The notes under the pieces are model-generated. The model did no database searches and was not told the origin of the DNA. It worked only from the letters and a program-made list of their open reading frames with translations. Below, in pieces: positions 37,410 through 47,100 of a DNA stretch of 64,000 bases. Positions within the stretch are counted from its first letter, which is position 1, and each line of letters opens with the position of its first letter. Source of the stretch: Enterobacter sp. Bisph1 (GTDB lineage: Bacteria > Pseudomonadota > Gammaproteobacteria > Enterobacterales > Enterobacteriaceae); the NCBI RefSeq assembly GCF_000814905.1, contig NZ_JXAG01000040.1, positions 1 through 64,000 of the forward strand. Reading direction: 5' to 3'. The position numbers and the translations under genes are program-made.

Positions 37410-37453
37410 GAATTTCTCCGCGTTTTTTTGCATTCATTTCGCTAACCTGCATT

Positions 37454-37482
37454 ATTATGGGGATCAGTTTCCGGGAATCAAG
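37454..37482 (-). promoter_or_regulatory. Sigma32 promoter of grpE
   Basis: Minus-strand CTTGAT (37482-37477), 14 bp, CCCCATAAT (37462-37454). Close to the heat-shock consensus. Confidence 0.85.
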
Positions 37483-37532
37483 GGAACGAGACAGATTGTC
37501 GATATTTCATTCGCCAAAAGGACCACCAGAAA

Positions 37533-38411
37533 ATGACCCATCATTTCAAGTGTATTGGTATTGTCGGGCATCCACGGCACCCTACCGCGCTGACAACACA
37601 TGAAATGCTCTATCGCTGGTTAAGCGCCAAAGGTTATGACGTCATTGTCGAGCAACAGATTGCCCAGGAACTGCAGCTCAATAATGTGAGAACAGGCACA
37701 CTGGCTGAAATTGGCCAGCAGGCGGATCTCGCGGTGGTGGTCGGCGGCGACGGCAATATGCTTGGCGCGGCGCGCACGCTGGCACGTTATGACATCAAGG
37801 TTATTGGTATCAACCGCGGCAACCTCGGTTTTCTCACCGATCTCGATCCGGACAACGCCCAGCAACAGCTGGCGGATGTGCTGGAAGGCCATTATATTGC
37901 CGAAAAACGGTTCCTGCTGGAAGTGCAGGTGTGCCAGCAAGAGTGCCAGAAGCGCATCAGCACGGCGATTAACGAAGTGGTGCTGCATCCGGGCAAAGTG
38001 GCCCATATGATTGAGTTCGAAGTCTATATCGACGAAATCTTTGCCTTCTCCCAACGCTCCGATGGTTTGATTATCTCCACGCCGACGGGTTCCACTGCTT
38101 ATTCCCTCTCTGCGGGCGGGCCGATTCTGACCCCTTCGCTGGATGCGATTACGCTGGTACCGATGTTCCCGCATACGCTCTCCGCGCGCCCGCTGGTGAT
38201 CAATAGTAGCAGCACTATTCGCCTGCGTTTTTCCCATCGCCGCAGCGATCTGGAAGTGAGCTGCGACAGCCAAATCGCCCTGCCCATCCAGGAAGGCGAA
38301 GACGTATTAATTCGCCGCTGCGACTTTCATCTGAACCTTATTCACCCAAAAGATTACAGCTATTTCAATACATTAAGCTCTAAGCTCGGCTGGTCGAAAA
38401 AATTGTTCTGA
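37533..38411 (+). CDS. nadK: NAD kinase
   Basis: 292 residues, same length as E. coli Nad[12 protein letters not shown] near 72 and the [21 protein letters not shown] segment near 175 form the ATP/NAD site. Makes NADP from NAD. Confidence 0.98.
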   Translation: MTHHFKCIGIVGHPRHPTALTTHEMLYRWLSAKGYDVIVEQQIAQELQLNNVRTGTLAEIGQQADLAVVVGGDGNMLGAARTLARYDIKVIGINRGNLGFLTDLDPDNAQQQLADVLEGHYIAEKRFLLEVQVCQQECQKRISTAINEVVLHPGKVAHMIEFEVYIDEIFAFSQRSDGLIISTPTGSTAYSLSAGGPILTPSLDAITLVPMFPHTLSARPLVINSSSTIRLRFSHRRSDLEVSCDSQIALPIQEGEDVLIRRCDFHLNLIHPKDYSYFNTLSSKLGWSKKLF

Positions 38412-38430
38412 AAATCATTGCACAACGCTT

Positions 38431-38472
38431 TACTGTATATAAAACCAGTTTATACTGTACGAAAACACAGTT
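38431..38472 (+). promoter_or_regulatory. Two LexA boxes of recN
   Basis: Box 1 CTGT-N8-CCAG (38433-38448), one mismatch; box 2 CTGT-N8-ACAG (38455-38470), perfect. E. coli recN has the same tandem arrangement. Confidence 0.93.
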
Positions 38473-38498
38473 ATGGTTTTTCATACAGGAAAGCAACC

Positions 38499-40160
38499 AT
38501 GTTGGCACAACTGACCATTAGTAATTTTGCTATCGTTCGTGAGCTTGAGATCGATTTTCACAGCGGGATGACGGCTATTACCGGCGAAACCGGGGCGGGT
38601 AAATCCATTGCCATTGACGCGCTCGGCTTGTGCCTTGGCGGTCGTGCAGAAGCCGACATGGTGCGGACCGGTGCCTCACGTGCCGATCTGTGCGCGCGCT
38701 TTGCCCTTAAAGATACCCCGGCTGCCCAGCGCTGGCTGGAAGAGAACCAGCTTGAAGATGGACGTGAGTGTTTACTTCGCCGCGTTATCAGCAGCGACGG
38801 GCGCTCCCGTGGGTTTATCAACGGCACAGCGGTACCCCTTTCCCAGCTGCGTGAGCTTGGCCAGTTGCTGATTCAGATTCACGGCCAGCACGCACATCAA
38901 CTCCTCGTAAAACCCGAACACCAGAAAAACCTGCTTGACGGCTATGCCGGTGAGTATGCGCTCACTTTGCAAATGACCGAACGCTATCGCGCCTGGCATC
39001 AAAGCTGCCGCGAACTGGCGCAGCATCAGCAGCAGAGTCAGGAGCGCGCCGCGCGTGCCGAACTGCTGCACTATCAGCTGAAAGAGCTGAATGAATTTAA
39101 CCCGCAAGCTGGTGAGTTCGAGCAGATCGATGAAGAGTACAAACGCCTCGCCAACAGCGGGCAGCTGCTCTCGACCAGCCAGCATGCGCTGAACGTACTG
39201 GCCGATGGCGAAGAGGCTAATTTGCAAAGCCAGCTCTATACCGCGCGTCAGTTGGTCGGCGAATTAACTGGCATGGACGCGCGTCTTTCCGGCGTGCTGG
39301 ATATGCTGGAAGAAGCAGCGATTCAGATTAGCGAAGCCAGCGATGAGCTGCGCCACTATTGCGACCGCCTGGATCTCGATCCTAACCGCCTGTATGAACT
39401 CGAGCAGCGCATCTCTAAACAGATTTCGCTGGCGCGTAAGCACCATATCAGCCCGGAAGAGCTGCCGCAGTTCCATCAGTCCCTGCTTGATGAGCAGCAG
39501 CTTTTAGAAGATCAGGCCGATTCCCAGGAAACCCTGGCGCTGGCGGTGACGCATCACCATCAACTGGCGCTGGAGACGGCGCAGCAGCTGCACGAGCAGC
39601 GCATGAAGTATGCACAAGAGCTCAGCGAATTAATCACCGAAAGTATGCATGCCCTCTCAATGCCTCATGGCGTATTCGCGATCGATGTGGCGTTTGACGG
39701 GCATTCGCTAACGGCAGAAGGTGCCGATCGGATTGAATTCCGCGTGACTACCAACCCAGGGCAGCCGCTACAGTCGATCGCTAAAGTCGCCTCCGGCGGT
39801 GAGCTGTCGCGTATTGCGCTGGCTATCCAGGTGATTACCGCGCGGAAGATGGAAACCCCGGCGCTGATTTTTGATGAAGTGGACGTGGGCATCAGCGGAC
39901 CGACGGCGGTGGTGGTAGGTAAACTGCTGCGTCAGCTGGGCGAATCCACCCAAGTGATGTGCGTTACCCACCTGCCGCAGGTTGCTGGCTGCGGGCATCA
40001 CCACTTCTTTGTTAGCAAAGAGACAGATGGCGCCATGACCGAAACCCATATGCAGCCGCTGGATAAACGTGCGCGTCTGCAGGAGCTGGCGCGCCTGTTG
40101 GGCGGTAGTGAAGTGACCCGTAATGCACTGGCAAACGCCAAAGAGCTGCTGGCGGCGTAA
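38499..40160 (+). CDS. recN: DNA repair protein RecN
   Basis: 553 residues, an SMC-like ATPase acting at double-strand breaks. Walker A GETGAGKS near 31-38, coiled coils about 155-370, C-terminal signature [11 protein letters not shown] and Walker [17 protein letters not shown]-regulated. Start ATG at 38499 with AGGAAAGC upstream. Confidence 0.98.
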   Translation: MLAQLTISNFAIVRELEIDFHSGMTAITGETGAGKSIAIDALGLCLGGRAEADMVRTGASRADLCARFALKDTPAAQRWLEENQLEDGRECLLRRVISSDGRSRGFINGTAVPLSQLRELGQLLIQIHGQHAHQLLVKPEHQKNLLDGYAGEYALTLQMTERYRAWHQSCRELAQHQQQSQERAARAELLHYQLKELNEFNPQAGEFEQIDEEYKRLANSGQLLSTSQHALNVLADGEEANLQSQLYTARQLVGELTGMDARLSGVLDMLEEAAIQISEASDELRHYCDRLDLDPNRLYELEQRISKQISLARKHHISPEELPQFHQSLLDEQQLLEDQADSQETLALAVTHHHQLALETAQQLHEQRMKYAQELSELITESMHALSMPHGVFAIDVAFDGHSLTAEGADRIEFRVTTNPGQPLQSIAKVASGGELSRIALAIQVITARKMETPALIFDEVDVGISGPTAVVVGKLLRQLGESTQVMCVTHLPQVAGCGHHHFFVSKETDGAMTETHMQPLDKRARLQELARLLGGSEVTRNALANAKELLAA

Positions 40161-40307
40161 ACTTTTTTGTAATGTGACGGTCTGAGTTCTCGACAAAATT
40201 GACAACAGACCCGCCGGCAAAGGTTTTAAACTGGCGAAAGGTCTATTATCATCGGCATATTACATATGAGCCACGTCTTGTTCGGGCCGAAAAGGAATCA
40301 AATCACT

Positions 40308-40649
40308 ATGCGCTGTAAAATGCTGACTGCTGCCGCAGCGGTTCTTCTGATGTTGACCGCAGGTTGCTCCACTGTCGAACGCGTGGTTTACCGCCCTGAT
40401 ATCAATCAGGGGAACTACCTGACGCCAAACGATGTTTCTAAAATTCGCGTAGGTATGACGCAACAGCAGGTTGCTTATGCACTGGGTACGCCGATGATGA
40501 CCGATCCGTTTGGCTCCAATACCTGGTTTTACGTGTTCCGCCAGCAGCCGGGTCATGAAGATGTTTCTCAGCAAACCCTGACGCTGACGTTTAACACCAG
40601 CGGCGTATTGACCAATATGGATAACAAACCGGCCCTTACCAAAGGCTAA
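40308..40649 (+). CDS. bamE: Outer membrane assembly lipoprotein BamE
   Basis: 113 residues. Signal peptide and lipobox LTAGC (Cys20), then the small BamE fold. Binds BamD and phosphatidylglycerol. The chosen ATG yields exactly the E. coli length. Confidence 0.97.
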   Translation: MRCKMLTAAAAVLLMLTAGCSTVERVVYRPDINQGNYLTPNDVSKIRVGMTQQQVAYALGTPMMTDPFGSNTWFYVFRQQPGHEDVSQQTLTLTFNTSGVLTNMDNKPALTKG

Positions 40650-40665
40650 CGGTTTCAGAAATGCG

Positions 40666-40692
40666 AAAAGGTGCTCAATGAGCACCTTTTTT
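40666..40692 (+). terminator. Terminator after bamE
   Basis: AAGGTGCTCA / TGAGCACCTT hairpin followed by T6. Confidence 0.88.
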
Positions 40693-40775
40693 ATTGGCAA
40701 CTTTTGCCTCGATACTTTAACGGCTGCCGGGAATATCAGCGGCAACATCATCAGGCAGTAATACTGCCTGCCGCG

Positions 40776-41069
40776 TTACGCTTTTTTCGCCGCTTTCTCT
40801 GCGCGCTGGCGGCGCAGCTCTTTCGGATCGGCAATCAGCGGGCGGTAAATCTCTACGCGGTCGCCATCATGCACGATGTCATGCAGCTTCACCGGTCGGC
40901 TGAAGATCCCCACTTTGTTGACCTTCAGATCGATATCATCACGCAGTTCGAGCAAACCGGAAGCCATAATCGCCTGCTCGACGGTTGCGCCCTCTTCCAG
41001 CTTTACCCGCTGCAGATACTGTTTCTGCGGCAGCGCATAGGCCACCTCAACAGCAATATTACCCGGCAC
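40776..41069 (-). CDS. rnfH: RnfH family ubiquitin-like protein
   Basis: 97 residues, beta-grasp fold of the UPF0125/RnfH family. C-terminus is Lys/Arg-rich. Overlaps the end of ratA by 11 bases, so the two are coupled. Role unclear. Confidence 0.92.
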   Translation of the reverse strand: MPGNIAVEVAYALPQKQYLQRVKLEEGATVEQAIMASGLLELRDDIDLKVNKVGIFSRPVKLHDIVHDGDRVEIYRPLIADPKELRRQRAEKAAKKA

Positions 41070-41496
41070 GGTAAACCTCTTTCGCCCGGTGCGTAAACGC
41101 CTGCACCATATTGGCCGCCAGCTCTTTAAAGATGCGGCCGAACGCCAGTTCGATCAGCTTGTTGGTAAATTCAAAATCCAGCTGGAACTCAATCCGGCAG
41201 GCATCAGGGCTAAGAGGCGTAAATCGCCAGCCGCCAATCAACGACTTGAACGGGCCATCGACCAGATGCATCAGAATGCTTTGGTTAGTATTCAGCGTAT
41301 TACGCGTGGTAAAGGTTTTGCTGATCCCCGCTTTCGAGACATCCACCGCCGCGGTCATCTGCGTCGGGCCAGCTTCCAGAACCCGGCTTCCCGTACAGCC
41401 CGGCAGAAACTGCGGGTAAGAGTTCACATCATTCACTAACTGATACATTTGTTCCGCGCTATAAGGCACCAGCGCAGTACGACTAATCTGAGGCAT
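41059..41496 (-). CDS. ratA: RatA, START-domain coenzyme Q/ribosome association factor
   Basis: 145 residues from ATG 41496 (CGGAAAAG seven bases before); an ATG at 41535 would give 158. COQ10/START-type fold. In E. coli overproduction blocks 70S assembly; the homologous eukaryotic protein binds ubiquinone. It is divergent from smpB. Confidence 0.93.
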   Translation of the reverse strand: MPQISRTALVPYSAEQMYQLVNDVNSYPQFLPGCTGSRVLEAGPTQMTAAVDVSKAGISKTFTTRNTLNTNQSILMHLVDGPFKSLIGGWRFTPLSPDACRIEFQLDFEFTNKLIELAFGRIFKELAANMVQAFTHRAKEVYRAG

Positions 41497-41654
41497 AAGC
41501 TTTTCCGCGTTCACACAATCACCAAATAATAACATTTCCAGCGGATGAAAGGAAAACGCTGTGCCCGAACTCATGCTAAGATAACCGGCTAAACCTCACA
41601 GGACGCAATGAGGTCAGTTTCAAATATCAGATTACCGGATGGCTTCACGACACT

Positions 41655-42137
41655 ATGACGAAGAAAAAAGCATATAAACCAGGTTCAGCCACCATTGCGC
41701 AGAACAAGCGCGCCCGCCATGAATACTTTATTGAAGAGGAATTTGAGGCCGGGCTGGCATTGCAGGGCTGGGAAGTAAAATCCTTACGCGCCGGTAAAGC
41801 AAACATTGGCGATAGCTACGTTATTTTGCGCGACGGCGAAGCCTTTCTGTTTGGCGCAAACTTTACCCCGCTGACCGTGGCCTCCAGCCACTACGTTTGC
41901 GACCCAACCCGCACGCGTAAACTGCTGCTTAATCAGCGCGAGCTGGATTCCCTCTACGGTCGCATCAACCGCGAAGGCTACACCGTACTGGCGCTGTCGC
42001 TGTACTGGAAAAACGCCTGGTGCAAAGTGAAAATCGGCGTGGCAAAAGGTAAGAAACAGCACGACAAGCGCACGGATTTGAAAGAGCGCGAATGGCAGCT
42101 GGATAAAGCCCGTATTATGAAAAACGCCGGGCGTTAA
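41655..42137 (+). CDS. smpB: SsrA-binding protein SmpB
   Basis: 160 residues. Oligonucleotide-binding barrel and basic C-terminal tail ([10 protein letters not shown]) that enters the decoding site with tmRNA during trans-translation. ssrA follows 360 bases downstream. Confidence 0.98.
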   Translation: MTKKKAYKPGSATIAQNKRARHEYFIEEEFEAGLALQGWEVKSLRAGKANIGDSYVILRDGEAFLFGANFTPLTVASSHYVCDPTRTRKLLLNQRELDSLYGRINREGYTVLALSLYWKNAWCKVKIGVAKGKKQHDKRTDLKEREWQLDKARIMKNAGR

Positions 42138-42496
42138 TCGCGCCCGCTTCGCCCTCTCACGCCGGGAGAGGGCAGCAAACTTCCGTTAGCTTCTCTCAAC
42201 ACATCCCGTAGATCCTTGCGTAGTTCCAACGCCTCTCTCGCATCGATAGCTGCTCGATTTGTTCTCTGTGTAAACCCTGCTGCAGAATGGGTTTTGTATG
42301 CCTTACGGTGCGAACGCACCTGTCAGACGTTATGGCAAATTGGCGCGTGGGTAATGCGTAGAAGTCTTATCCTGTTTTCACAAGCAAATTGTTGATAATT
42401 GAATGTATTTTGACCAGTCAGAGCTATGTTTGCTACCAGCGCGATATGGACTGGTATGCCGTGTCAAAATTCTGTTATACTCACCGTCACACTTTT
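42138..42496 (+). other. Gene-free stretch between smpB and ssrA
   Basis: No coding frame. It contains CCCTCTC/GAGAGGG (42152-42173) just after smpB, probably a weak terminator, and a -10 TATACT at 42476-42481 that would start a tmRNA precursor near 42489, before the mature 5' end. Confidence 0.6.
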
Positions 42497-42859
42497 GGGG
42501 CTGATTCTGGATTCGACGGGATTCGCGAAACCCAAGGTGCATGCCGAGGGGCGGTTTGCCTCGTAAAAAGCCGCAAAAAAATAGTCGCAAACGACGAAAA
42601 CTACGCTTTAGCAGCTTAATAACCTGCTTAGAGCCCTCTCTCCCTAGCCTCCGCTCTTAGGACGGGGATCAAGAGAGGTCAAACCCAAAAGAGATCGCGC
42701 GGATGCCTTGCCTGGGGTTGAAGCGCTAAAACTAATCAGGCTAGTTTGTTGGTGGCGTGTCTGTCCGCAGCTGGCAAGCGAAATTAAAGACTGACTAAGC
42801 ATGTAGTACCGAGGATGTAGGAATTTCGGACGCGGGTTCAACTCCCGCCAGCTCCACCA
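42497..42859 (+). ncRNA. ssrA: Transfer-messenger RNA
   Basis: 363 nt from GGGGCTGATT to CCA, almost identical to the E. coli tmRNA. The tag ORF (42587-42619) reads ANDENYALAA and stop. The tRNA-like 3' end (TTCAACTCCCGCC, acceptor, CCA) is the attachment site of an island. Confidence 0.98.
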
Positions 42860-42861
42860 AA
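42832..42861 (+). repeat. att copy 1, 3' end of ssrA
   Basis: 30-bp sequence (GCGGGTTCAACTCC ... CTCCACCAAA) identical to 46267-46296. The site belongs to the functional ssrA. Confidence 0.9.
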
Positions 42862-42986
42862 TATACATGGACAGTGGCAGGACAGAGTCTTAAAAAACAG
42901 TAAGTTAGCCACTTATCCCGGACGGTGACCGGACACCAACGGGACAAAAAAGGATACGTAAAGGAGCCGCGGCTCCGTGTAATATT

Positions 42987-43012
42987 AAAACCCGCCTAGG
43001 CGGGTTTTTTTT
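42987..43012 (+). terminator. Terminator in island 1
   Basis: AACCCGCC-TA-GGCGGGTT followed by eight T. An imperfect GGAGCC/GGCTCC repeat (42963-42976) precedes it. Confidence 0.8.
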
Positions 43013-43024
43013 AATGAGGCGCAC

Positions 43025-43843
43025 ATGAAAGATGCTGCAATCCAGTGGTTATCTAATCCTTCGATTGGAAGCCTTATTGGAATCATTGGCATATTTATAG
43101 CTGTTTTAACCTACTTCCTTAGCCGTTCCACTCATCGCATCTCTGTACATAAAACAACCAAAGAACTTATCGGTCTCTCGGATTCTATGCTTCCCGAACA
43201 AGTTGAAGTTCTTTATGAAGGTGAAAAGGTAAATAAATTATCTTCAACATCTTTCATTCTCTGGAATTCAGGAAATAAAGTCATTACAAAAAATTCACTA
43301 GAAACCATAGATCCTTTGCGTATCAAAATTGAAAACCATGCAAAAATTCTGAGATATGAAATAAAAACCATTAACAACTTAACAAGTAACATTTCAATTA
43401 AGCCTGATGAAGAAGGTTTTTTTTTGAAATTGCTTTTTGACTTTTTGGAGAAAAACAACGGGTTTCATCTTGAAATCCTTCATACTGGTAAAGACTCAGA
43501 TATTAAAGTTGCCGGGAAAGTAATTGGTGTCAAAACTCCAAATAGTACGTTTAGAAGCACTTTCTTTTCAGCAATCCAAGAAACACGAATCCCTTTTGCA
43601 AAACCCACTGGTTTATTGTTCTTCATTGGCTTTTTTGGGTGCATGTTGGGTGCCTCATTCCTTTGGCCGGAACACTTTAACAACATAAATAAGGTTTCAC
43701 CGGATTCATTTCTTTGGATGATTAGATCTGCAATTTTGGTTAATTTGGTGCCCTTCGTGCTCTTATTTATTTTTATTAATCGCTCTTACCCCTCATCCCT
43801 TAAAGACCGGGTGCAGTCAAATAACGAAAAAGAAGTTGGGTAA
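43025..43843 (+). CDS. Hypothetical membrane protein
   Basis: 272 residues, not recognised. One hydrophobic segment at the N-terminus (about 15-32) and two near the C-terminus (about 196-217 and 238-257), with a soluble middle domain of about 160 residues rich in Lys and beta-strand-like stretches. GAGG lies five bases before the ATG. AT-rich compared with the core. It ends one base before the tRNA-Pro fragment. Confidence 0.7.
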   Translation: MKDAAIQWLSNPSIGSLIGIIGIFIAVLTYFLSRSTHRISVHKTTKELIGLSDSMLPEQVEVLYEGEKVNKLSSTSFILWNSGNKVITKNSLETIDPLRIKIENHAKILRYEIKTINNLTSNISIKPDEEGFFLKLLFDFLEKNNGFHLEILHTGKDSDIKVAGKVIGVKTPNSTFRSTFFSAIQETRIPFAKPTGLLFFIGFFGCMLGASFLWPEHFNNINKVSPDSFLWMIRSAILVNLVPFVLLFIFINRSYPSSLKDRVQSNNEKEVG

Positions 43844-43889
43844 CATGGGGTGTCAGGGGTCGGAGGTTCAAATCCTCTCGTGCCGACCA
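43844..43889 (+). repeat. 3' half of tRNA-Pro (proL-like), att remnant
   Basis: 46 bases matching the anticodon-side and T-arm through CCA of E. coli tRNA-Pro(GGG): CATGGGGTGTC, GGAGGTTCAAATCCTC, TGCCGACCA. The 5' half is absent, so it is not a tRNA gene. It is the att scar of an element that uses a proline tRNA, and the integrase remnant follows it. Confidence 0.85.
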
Positions 43890-43947
43890 AAAAATCCCAA
43901 AGAAACCAATCTATTGCGGTTGGTTTTTTTATGCCTGCGATTTGCCG

Positions 43948-43978
43948 AAGGTAAAACAAAGGTAAAATGAAGGTAAAA
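43948..43978 (+). repeat. Three AAGGTAAAA repeats, 11-bp period
   Basis: Copies at 43948-43956, 43959-43967 and 43970-43978. The location between an att core and an integrase gene suggests arm-type integrase binding sites. Confidence 0.65.
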
Positions 43979-44000
43979 CCTCTGTCAGTCTGATGCTTTT

Positions 44001-44768
44001 TTGCGAGCAGCTTTCCAGAATTCTATTCACCCGCTTTACCAGACCATTAGAAACAAGCTTTCTTTTTTGCGATCTGCTCTTGATGAGGCTGTGACAGATG
44101 GCGTCTTACAGATTAATCCGGTATCGCTGGTCACCGCTTCCCGCTACCAAAGCGATAAGGCCAACTCTGACAGTGATTATATTGTCGATCCTCTTTCACC
44201 TGCTGAAGTAGATGCCCTTCTCATGTCTGCCGGTAACAAGCAATGGGAAAACCTGTTCATGTTTGCCATTCAGACCGGTTTAAGGAGTTCCGAACTCTGC
44301 GCGCTGCGCTGGCGCGACATAGATTTTATCGGAAAAACTGCACATGTTCAGAATGCAAGTGTTGTAGGTGTGATCAAGGGGACCAAAACGAAGGCAGGTA
44401 CACGTAAGGTTGAGCTCAACGAGACGGCAATGGCGGTGCTGGCTGCACAGAAAACTTTCACATTCATGAAAAATGCAACGATATTTGAGGATCCAAAAAC
44501 GAATAAATCGTGGGCTGGAGCCGATGCCATTAGAAAAAAAGCATGGGTACCAACCTTACGCAAAGCCGGGATACGATATCGTAACCCTTATCAAACTAGG
44601 CATACATTTGCTACTCGCCACATCAGTCAAGGGGCAAATTTGTTTTAGCTAGCAGGACAAATGGGGCACAAAGGACCAGAAATGCTATTTCGACATTATG
44701 GCTCATACATAAAAGAATACGATGGGAATACTGTCGCCAGCTTAAAAAAGGTATATAGATTAATATGA
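44001..44768 (+). pseudogene. Tyrosine integrase, truncated and with nonsense codon
   Basis: The C-terminal two thirds of a phage integrase. Catalytic Arg in TGLRSSELCALRW, Lys in GTKTKAGTRKVEL and HxxR (HTFATR) are present. A TAG at 44646-44648 interrupts the frame where W is expected; after it the frame continues with LAGQMGHKGPEMLFRHYGSY, which contains the last His and the nucleophile Tyr. The N-terminal arm-binding and core-binding parts are missing. Confidence 0.9.
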
Positions 44769-44795
44769 ATGAACATGGTCCAGACTGGGCTATGT

Positions 44796-45485
44796 TCATA
44801 ATAAAAGACTTTGAACAGAATAATTATCCACCCCGTAGTGAGATGATAAAACTGACAAAAAACTATCCTGAGAATTTAGCACCTCATCCAATAAATTCCT
44901 TTTAACCAAAGAGACAAAAAGTGCAGCAGTTCTGGCTTGGCAATTTATTGATTTTGAAGGATTAAACTCAATATCGGTGAAACCATCAAAATTTAATAAG
45001 TGCTGAGCTATTACTTTATTTTGATTGAGCGCACTCAGGTATAACCAATCATAAAAAGCAGTACGCGGTACTAGTTGCCAAACTGTATTATAGAATTTAA
45101 ATTTAACAAGATTGCCTGACTCTTTAAGTCTAATATCTTTTTTTGCGTCCCGAGATTCTTTATCTAAGATATCTACGTAAGGGCCGCCATTTTCAAAAAC
45201 TTTGCTTGCCTGGAATGCCGACTCGACAGAAAACTCTTTGGATAGCTTTTTCGTTTTTATTTTTAGATTGAATGCACTAAGTGCAACGCCAAGCTCATCC
45301 TCCGATTTGCTGGATATCTCTAATATGGGCCCCAATCCCTGAGCAGTTGCTGCCGCATGTAATGCTCTGATAGATTTTTGTTTTTGCACTTTTGCCATCC
45401 CTGGAGCCCAAGGGAAATCCAAATCTTTAGTAACAGAAAATGCTGAACCAAAAAATGAGGGTACAAAAACTGGTCGAACGGCCAT
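44796..45485 (-). CDS. NADAR-type antitoxin of a DarT1 system
   Basis: 229 residues. It resembles the DarT1-associated NADAR antitoxin family (start MAVRPVFVPSFFG, middle SVESAFQASKVFENGGPY, then INCQARTAALFVSL). NADAR enzymes of such pairs remove ADP-ribose from guanine in DNA. It follows darT by three bases on the same strand, so antitoxin is the second gene. AT-rich. The family assignment is from memory of the sequence pattern and should be confirmed by profile search. Confidence 0.7.
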   Translation of the reverse strand: MAVRPVFVPSFFGSAFSVTKDLDFPWAPGMAKVQKQKSIRALHAAATAQGLGPILEISSKSEDELGVALSAFNLKIKTKKLSKEFSVESAFQASKVFENGGPYVDILDKESRDAKKDIRLKESGNLVKFKFYNTVWQLVPRTAFYDWLYLSALNQNKVIAQHLLNFDGFTDIEFNPSKSINCQARTAALFVSLVKRNLLDEVLNSQDSFLSVLSSHYGVDNYSVQSLLL

Positions 45486-45488
45486 AAC

Positions 45489-46121
45489 TTATCCTAAATA
45501 ATAATGCCTCTGAGAATACAATGTAGGTGTAGGCCCACTGATGCCATCATAGTACCGATGTTGAAATGTGCTATGCAAGTTAAAAAAATGATCGTGTGAT
45601 TTTTTGTTTGGATGGTAAACACTTGATATATATCTACTTTCAATTGGTTCAAAGACCAAAACCTCAGCCTGAACATCTGTTGGATATTCACTGGTAAGAT
45701 TTAGTGTTTTTCTTGATGAACCAGGTGCCGGCTCTAAGAACAAATTTTCGAAAGCTGCTTTCCCCTGCATATCTTTCCTATCAGTGCTCCTAAAGCTACT
45801 TGAAGCCGCATTAAAGGGATAAAATGAACAATCTTTCTCCCATAAAATTCTTGGAGCAAGATCAAGTATTACCCAATCCCCCCCTTTTTCACTTCTGCAT
45901 TTAAAAAACATTTTAGCATTAGGAAAGCTTATTGAAAGACATAATGCATCTGGATACCCCTCCAATCTAACCTCATCATTTGCTTCGAATTTATATTTTT
46001 CATCTTGCAAAGTCTGACGGCCAATCAACCCTTTGGTTAATATTGAACTTAAGTTATCTGAATGTGTGAAGTGGTAAAGATGAAAAATATTCCTTGCCGC
46101 AACCGCTTGCTGTAAAGTCAT
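45489..46121 (-). CDS. DarT-like DNA ADP-ribosyltransferase toxin (DUF4433)
   Basis: 210 residues from the ATG at 46121; a TTG nine codons upstream is an alternative. DarT signatures: FHLYHFTHSDNLSSIL at 13-28, an Arg in EVRLEGYPDALCLSISFPN, and DVQAEVLV with the catalytic Glu153. DarT enzymes attach ADP-ribose to DNA bases and stop phage replication. Partner antitoxin directly follows. All key positions look intact, so the toxin should be active. Confidence 0.75.
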   Translation of the reverse strand: MTLQQAVAARNIFHLYHFTHSDNLSSILTKGLIGRQTLQDEKYKFEANDEVRLEGYPDALCLSISFPNAKMFFKCRSEKGGDWVILDLAPRILWEKDCSFYPFNAASSSFRSTDRKDMQGKAAFENLFLEPAPGSSRKTLNLTSEYPTDVQAEVLVFEPIESRYISSVYHPNKKSHDHFFNLHSTFQHRYYDGISGPTPTLYSQRHYYLG

Positions 46122-46266
46122 TATTTTATCCAATATATAACAAAGCAAAAATAAAAAATAATAATGTATTTAAGAATTTACACCATAATGGCAAGTGTCC
46201 GCAAAGGGTACGCATGTGATCCATATCTAAAAATAAGCAATATAAAACAATACATTATATATGGAG

Positions 46267-46296
46267 GCGGGTTCAACTCCCGCCAGCTCCACCAAA
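46267..46296 (+). repeat. att copy 2 of ssrA 3' end
   Basis: Identical 30-bp copy of 42832-42861. The sequence to its right matches the native downstream region of enterobacterial ssrA. Confidence 0.9.
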
Positions 46297-46336
46297 ATTC
46301 TTGGTTGATGGTCACCAGAGCCAGTCAACGAAGTCC

Positions 46337-46373
46337 TGAAAGCCCGCACGGCGCAAGCCTGGCGGGCTTTTTT
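46337..46373 (+). terminator. Native ssrA terminator
   Basis: AAGCCCGC / GCGGGCTT with a 15-base loop and T6. Same position relative to the CCA end as in E. coli. Island 1 now separates it from ssrA. Confidence 0.75.
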
Positions 46374-46497
46374 GTGTCCTCAATTTGTCCTGCGAAGTCT
46401 GAAGCCAACTAATTAAATCCGAACCTTTTAGGCCCATTGCCAGGCTCAACGAAAAGCTCAATTGTTTTCGTTGGGCCTAAACGCATGAAGACTCCCC

Positions 46498-46605
46498 ATG
46501 GCAAGTAAAACCAAGCCGTTAACTGACACGAAAATCAAAGTCGCCAAACCTTAAAATGCCGAATATCAGCTGTATAATGGTGACGGGCTTACACTATTAA
46601 TCAAG
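46498..46605 (+). pseudogene. P4/CP4-57-type integrase, N-terminal stub
   Basis: Reads MASKTKPLTDTKIKVAKP, stop, then NAEYQLYNGDGLTLLIK, the start of ssrA-specific integrases of the IntA type. It is cut after 36 codons by IS-related sequence. It marks an older element at the same ssrA site. Confidence 0.82.
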
Positions 46606-46813
46606 TATCTGTTTGAGACGGCGGTTATTATCCTCAAGATCTTTTATCTTTTAAATATCAGAAGTTTCTATATCGCCGTATTTAGATTTCCAGTTGTAAT
46701 AAGTCGGCCTCCGAAATACCAGACTCCCGGCAGATTCCCTTAACAGTTCGTCCTGCTTCGATTGACTTAATCACAGCGATGATCCGATGCTCAGTAAAAT
46801 GGGCTTCACGCAT
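46606..46813 (-). pseudogene. IS3-family OrfA remnant
   Basis: The minus frame from ATG 46813 reads MREAHFTEHRIIAVIKSIEAG and, after a frame change, YNWKSKYGD, then DLEDNNRRLKQ. This is the HTH and leucine zipper start of an IS3-family OrfA. Frameshift and stop make it inactive. The 80 bases after it may contain an IS end. Confidence 0.72.
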
Positions 46814-46892
46814 AGCGATCTCCTTCGTTGGCTGACTGATTATGCCGGATGATCTCTAAATGTGAATGGCACGATTATGCGGGATGATTACA

Positions 46893-47100
46893 GATCAGGC
46901 GTTCCAGTTTTAGATAGGTTTTTTCAGTAATATCTTAGTCCTGCGCAACAAAATCCAGGCGAAACGTTCGTGATGTCTCTCCAGTCTGCAACCATTCAAC
47001 GATGCGGCCCAGGAAGCCGAACGGCTCCAGCACGCGTCGCACGGCTCTGGTTGTTCATTTATGCTGATGAATATAGAAAGCATCTAGCTTTCGTCTTAGC
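46893..47100 (-). pseudogene. P2-like gpI fragment
   Basis: The minus frame reads KLDAFYIHQHK, stop, TTRAVRRVLEPFGFLGRIVEWLQ, then DITEKTYLKLERLI. It aligns with VHQHKGT, RRVVEPLGFL and ITEEMYLELERLI of the intact gpI at 21331-21939. Several stops; clearly dead. Confidence 0.65.

Larger units (their letters stand above)
42862..46296 (+). mobile_element. ssrA island 1 (DarT/NADAR island)
   Basis: 3.4 kb between two 30-bp direct repeats of the ssrA 3' end. Contains a membrane protein, a tRNA-Pro fragment with integrase remnant, and a DarT-NADAR pair. No functional integrase, so not mobile on its own. GC is clearly lower than the flanking core, and the native ssrA downstream sequence resumes after the second repeat. 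Confidence 0.8.

Noticed and set aside
43844-43889. A functional tRNA-Pro gene
   Set aside because: Only the 3' half is present; no acceptor 5' strand or D arm.
46164-46412. 82-codon plus-strand frame across the second att
   Set aside because: It reads through the ssrA repeat and the terminator, so it is not a gene.
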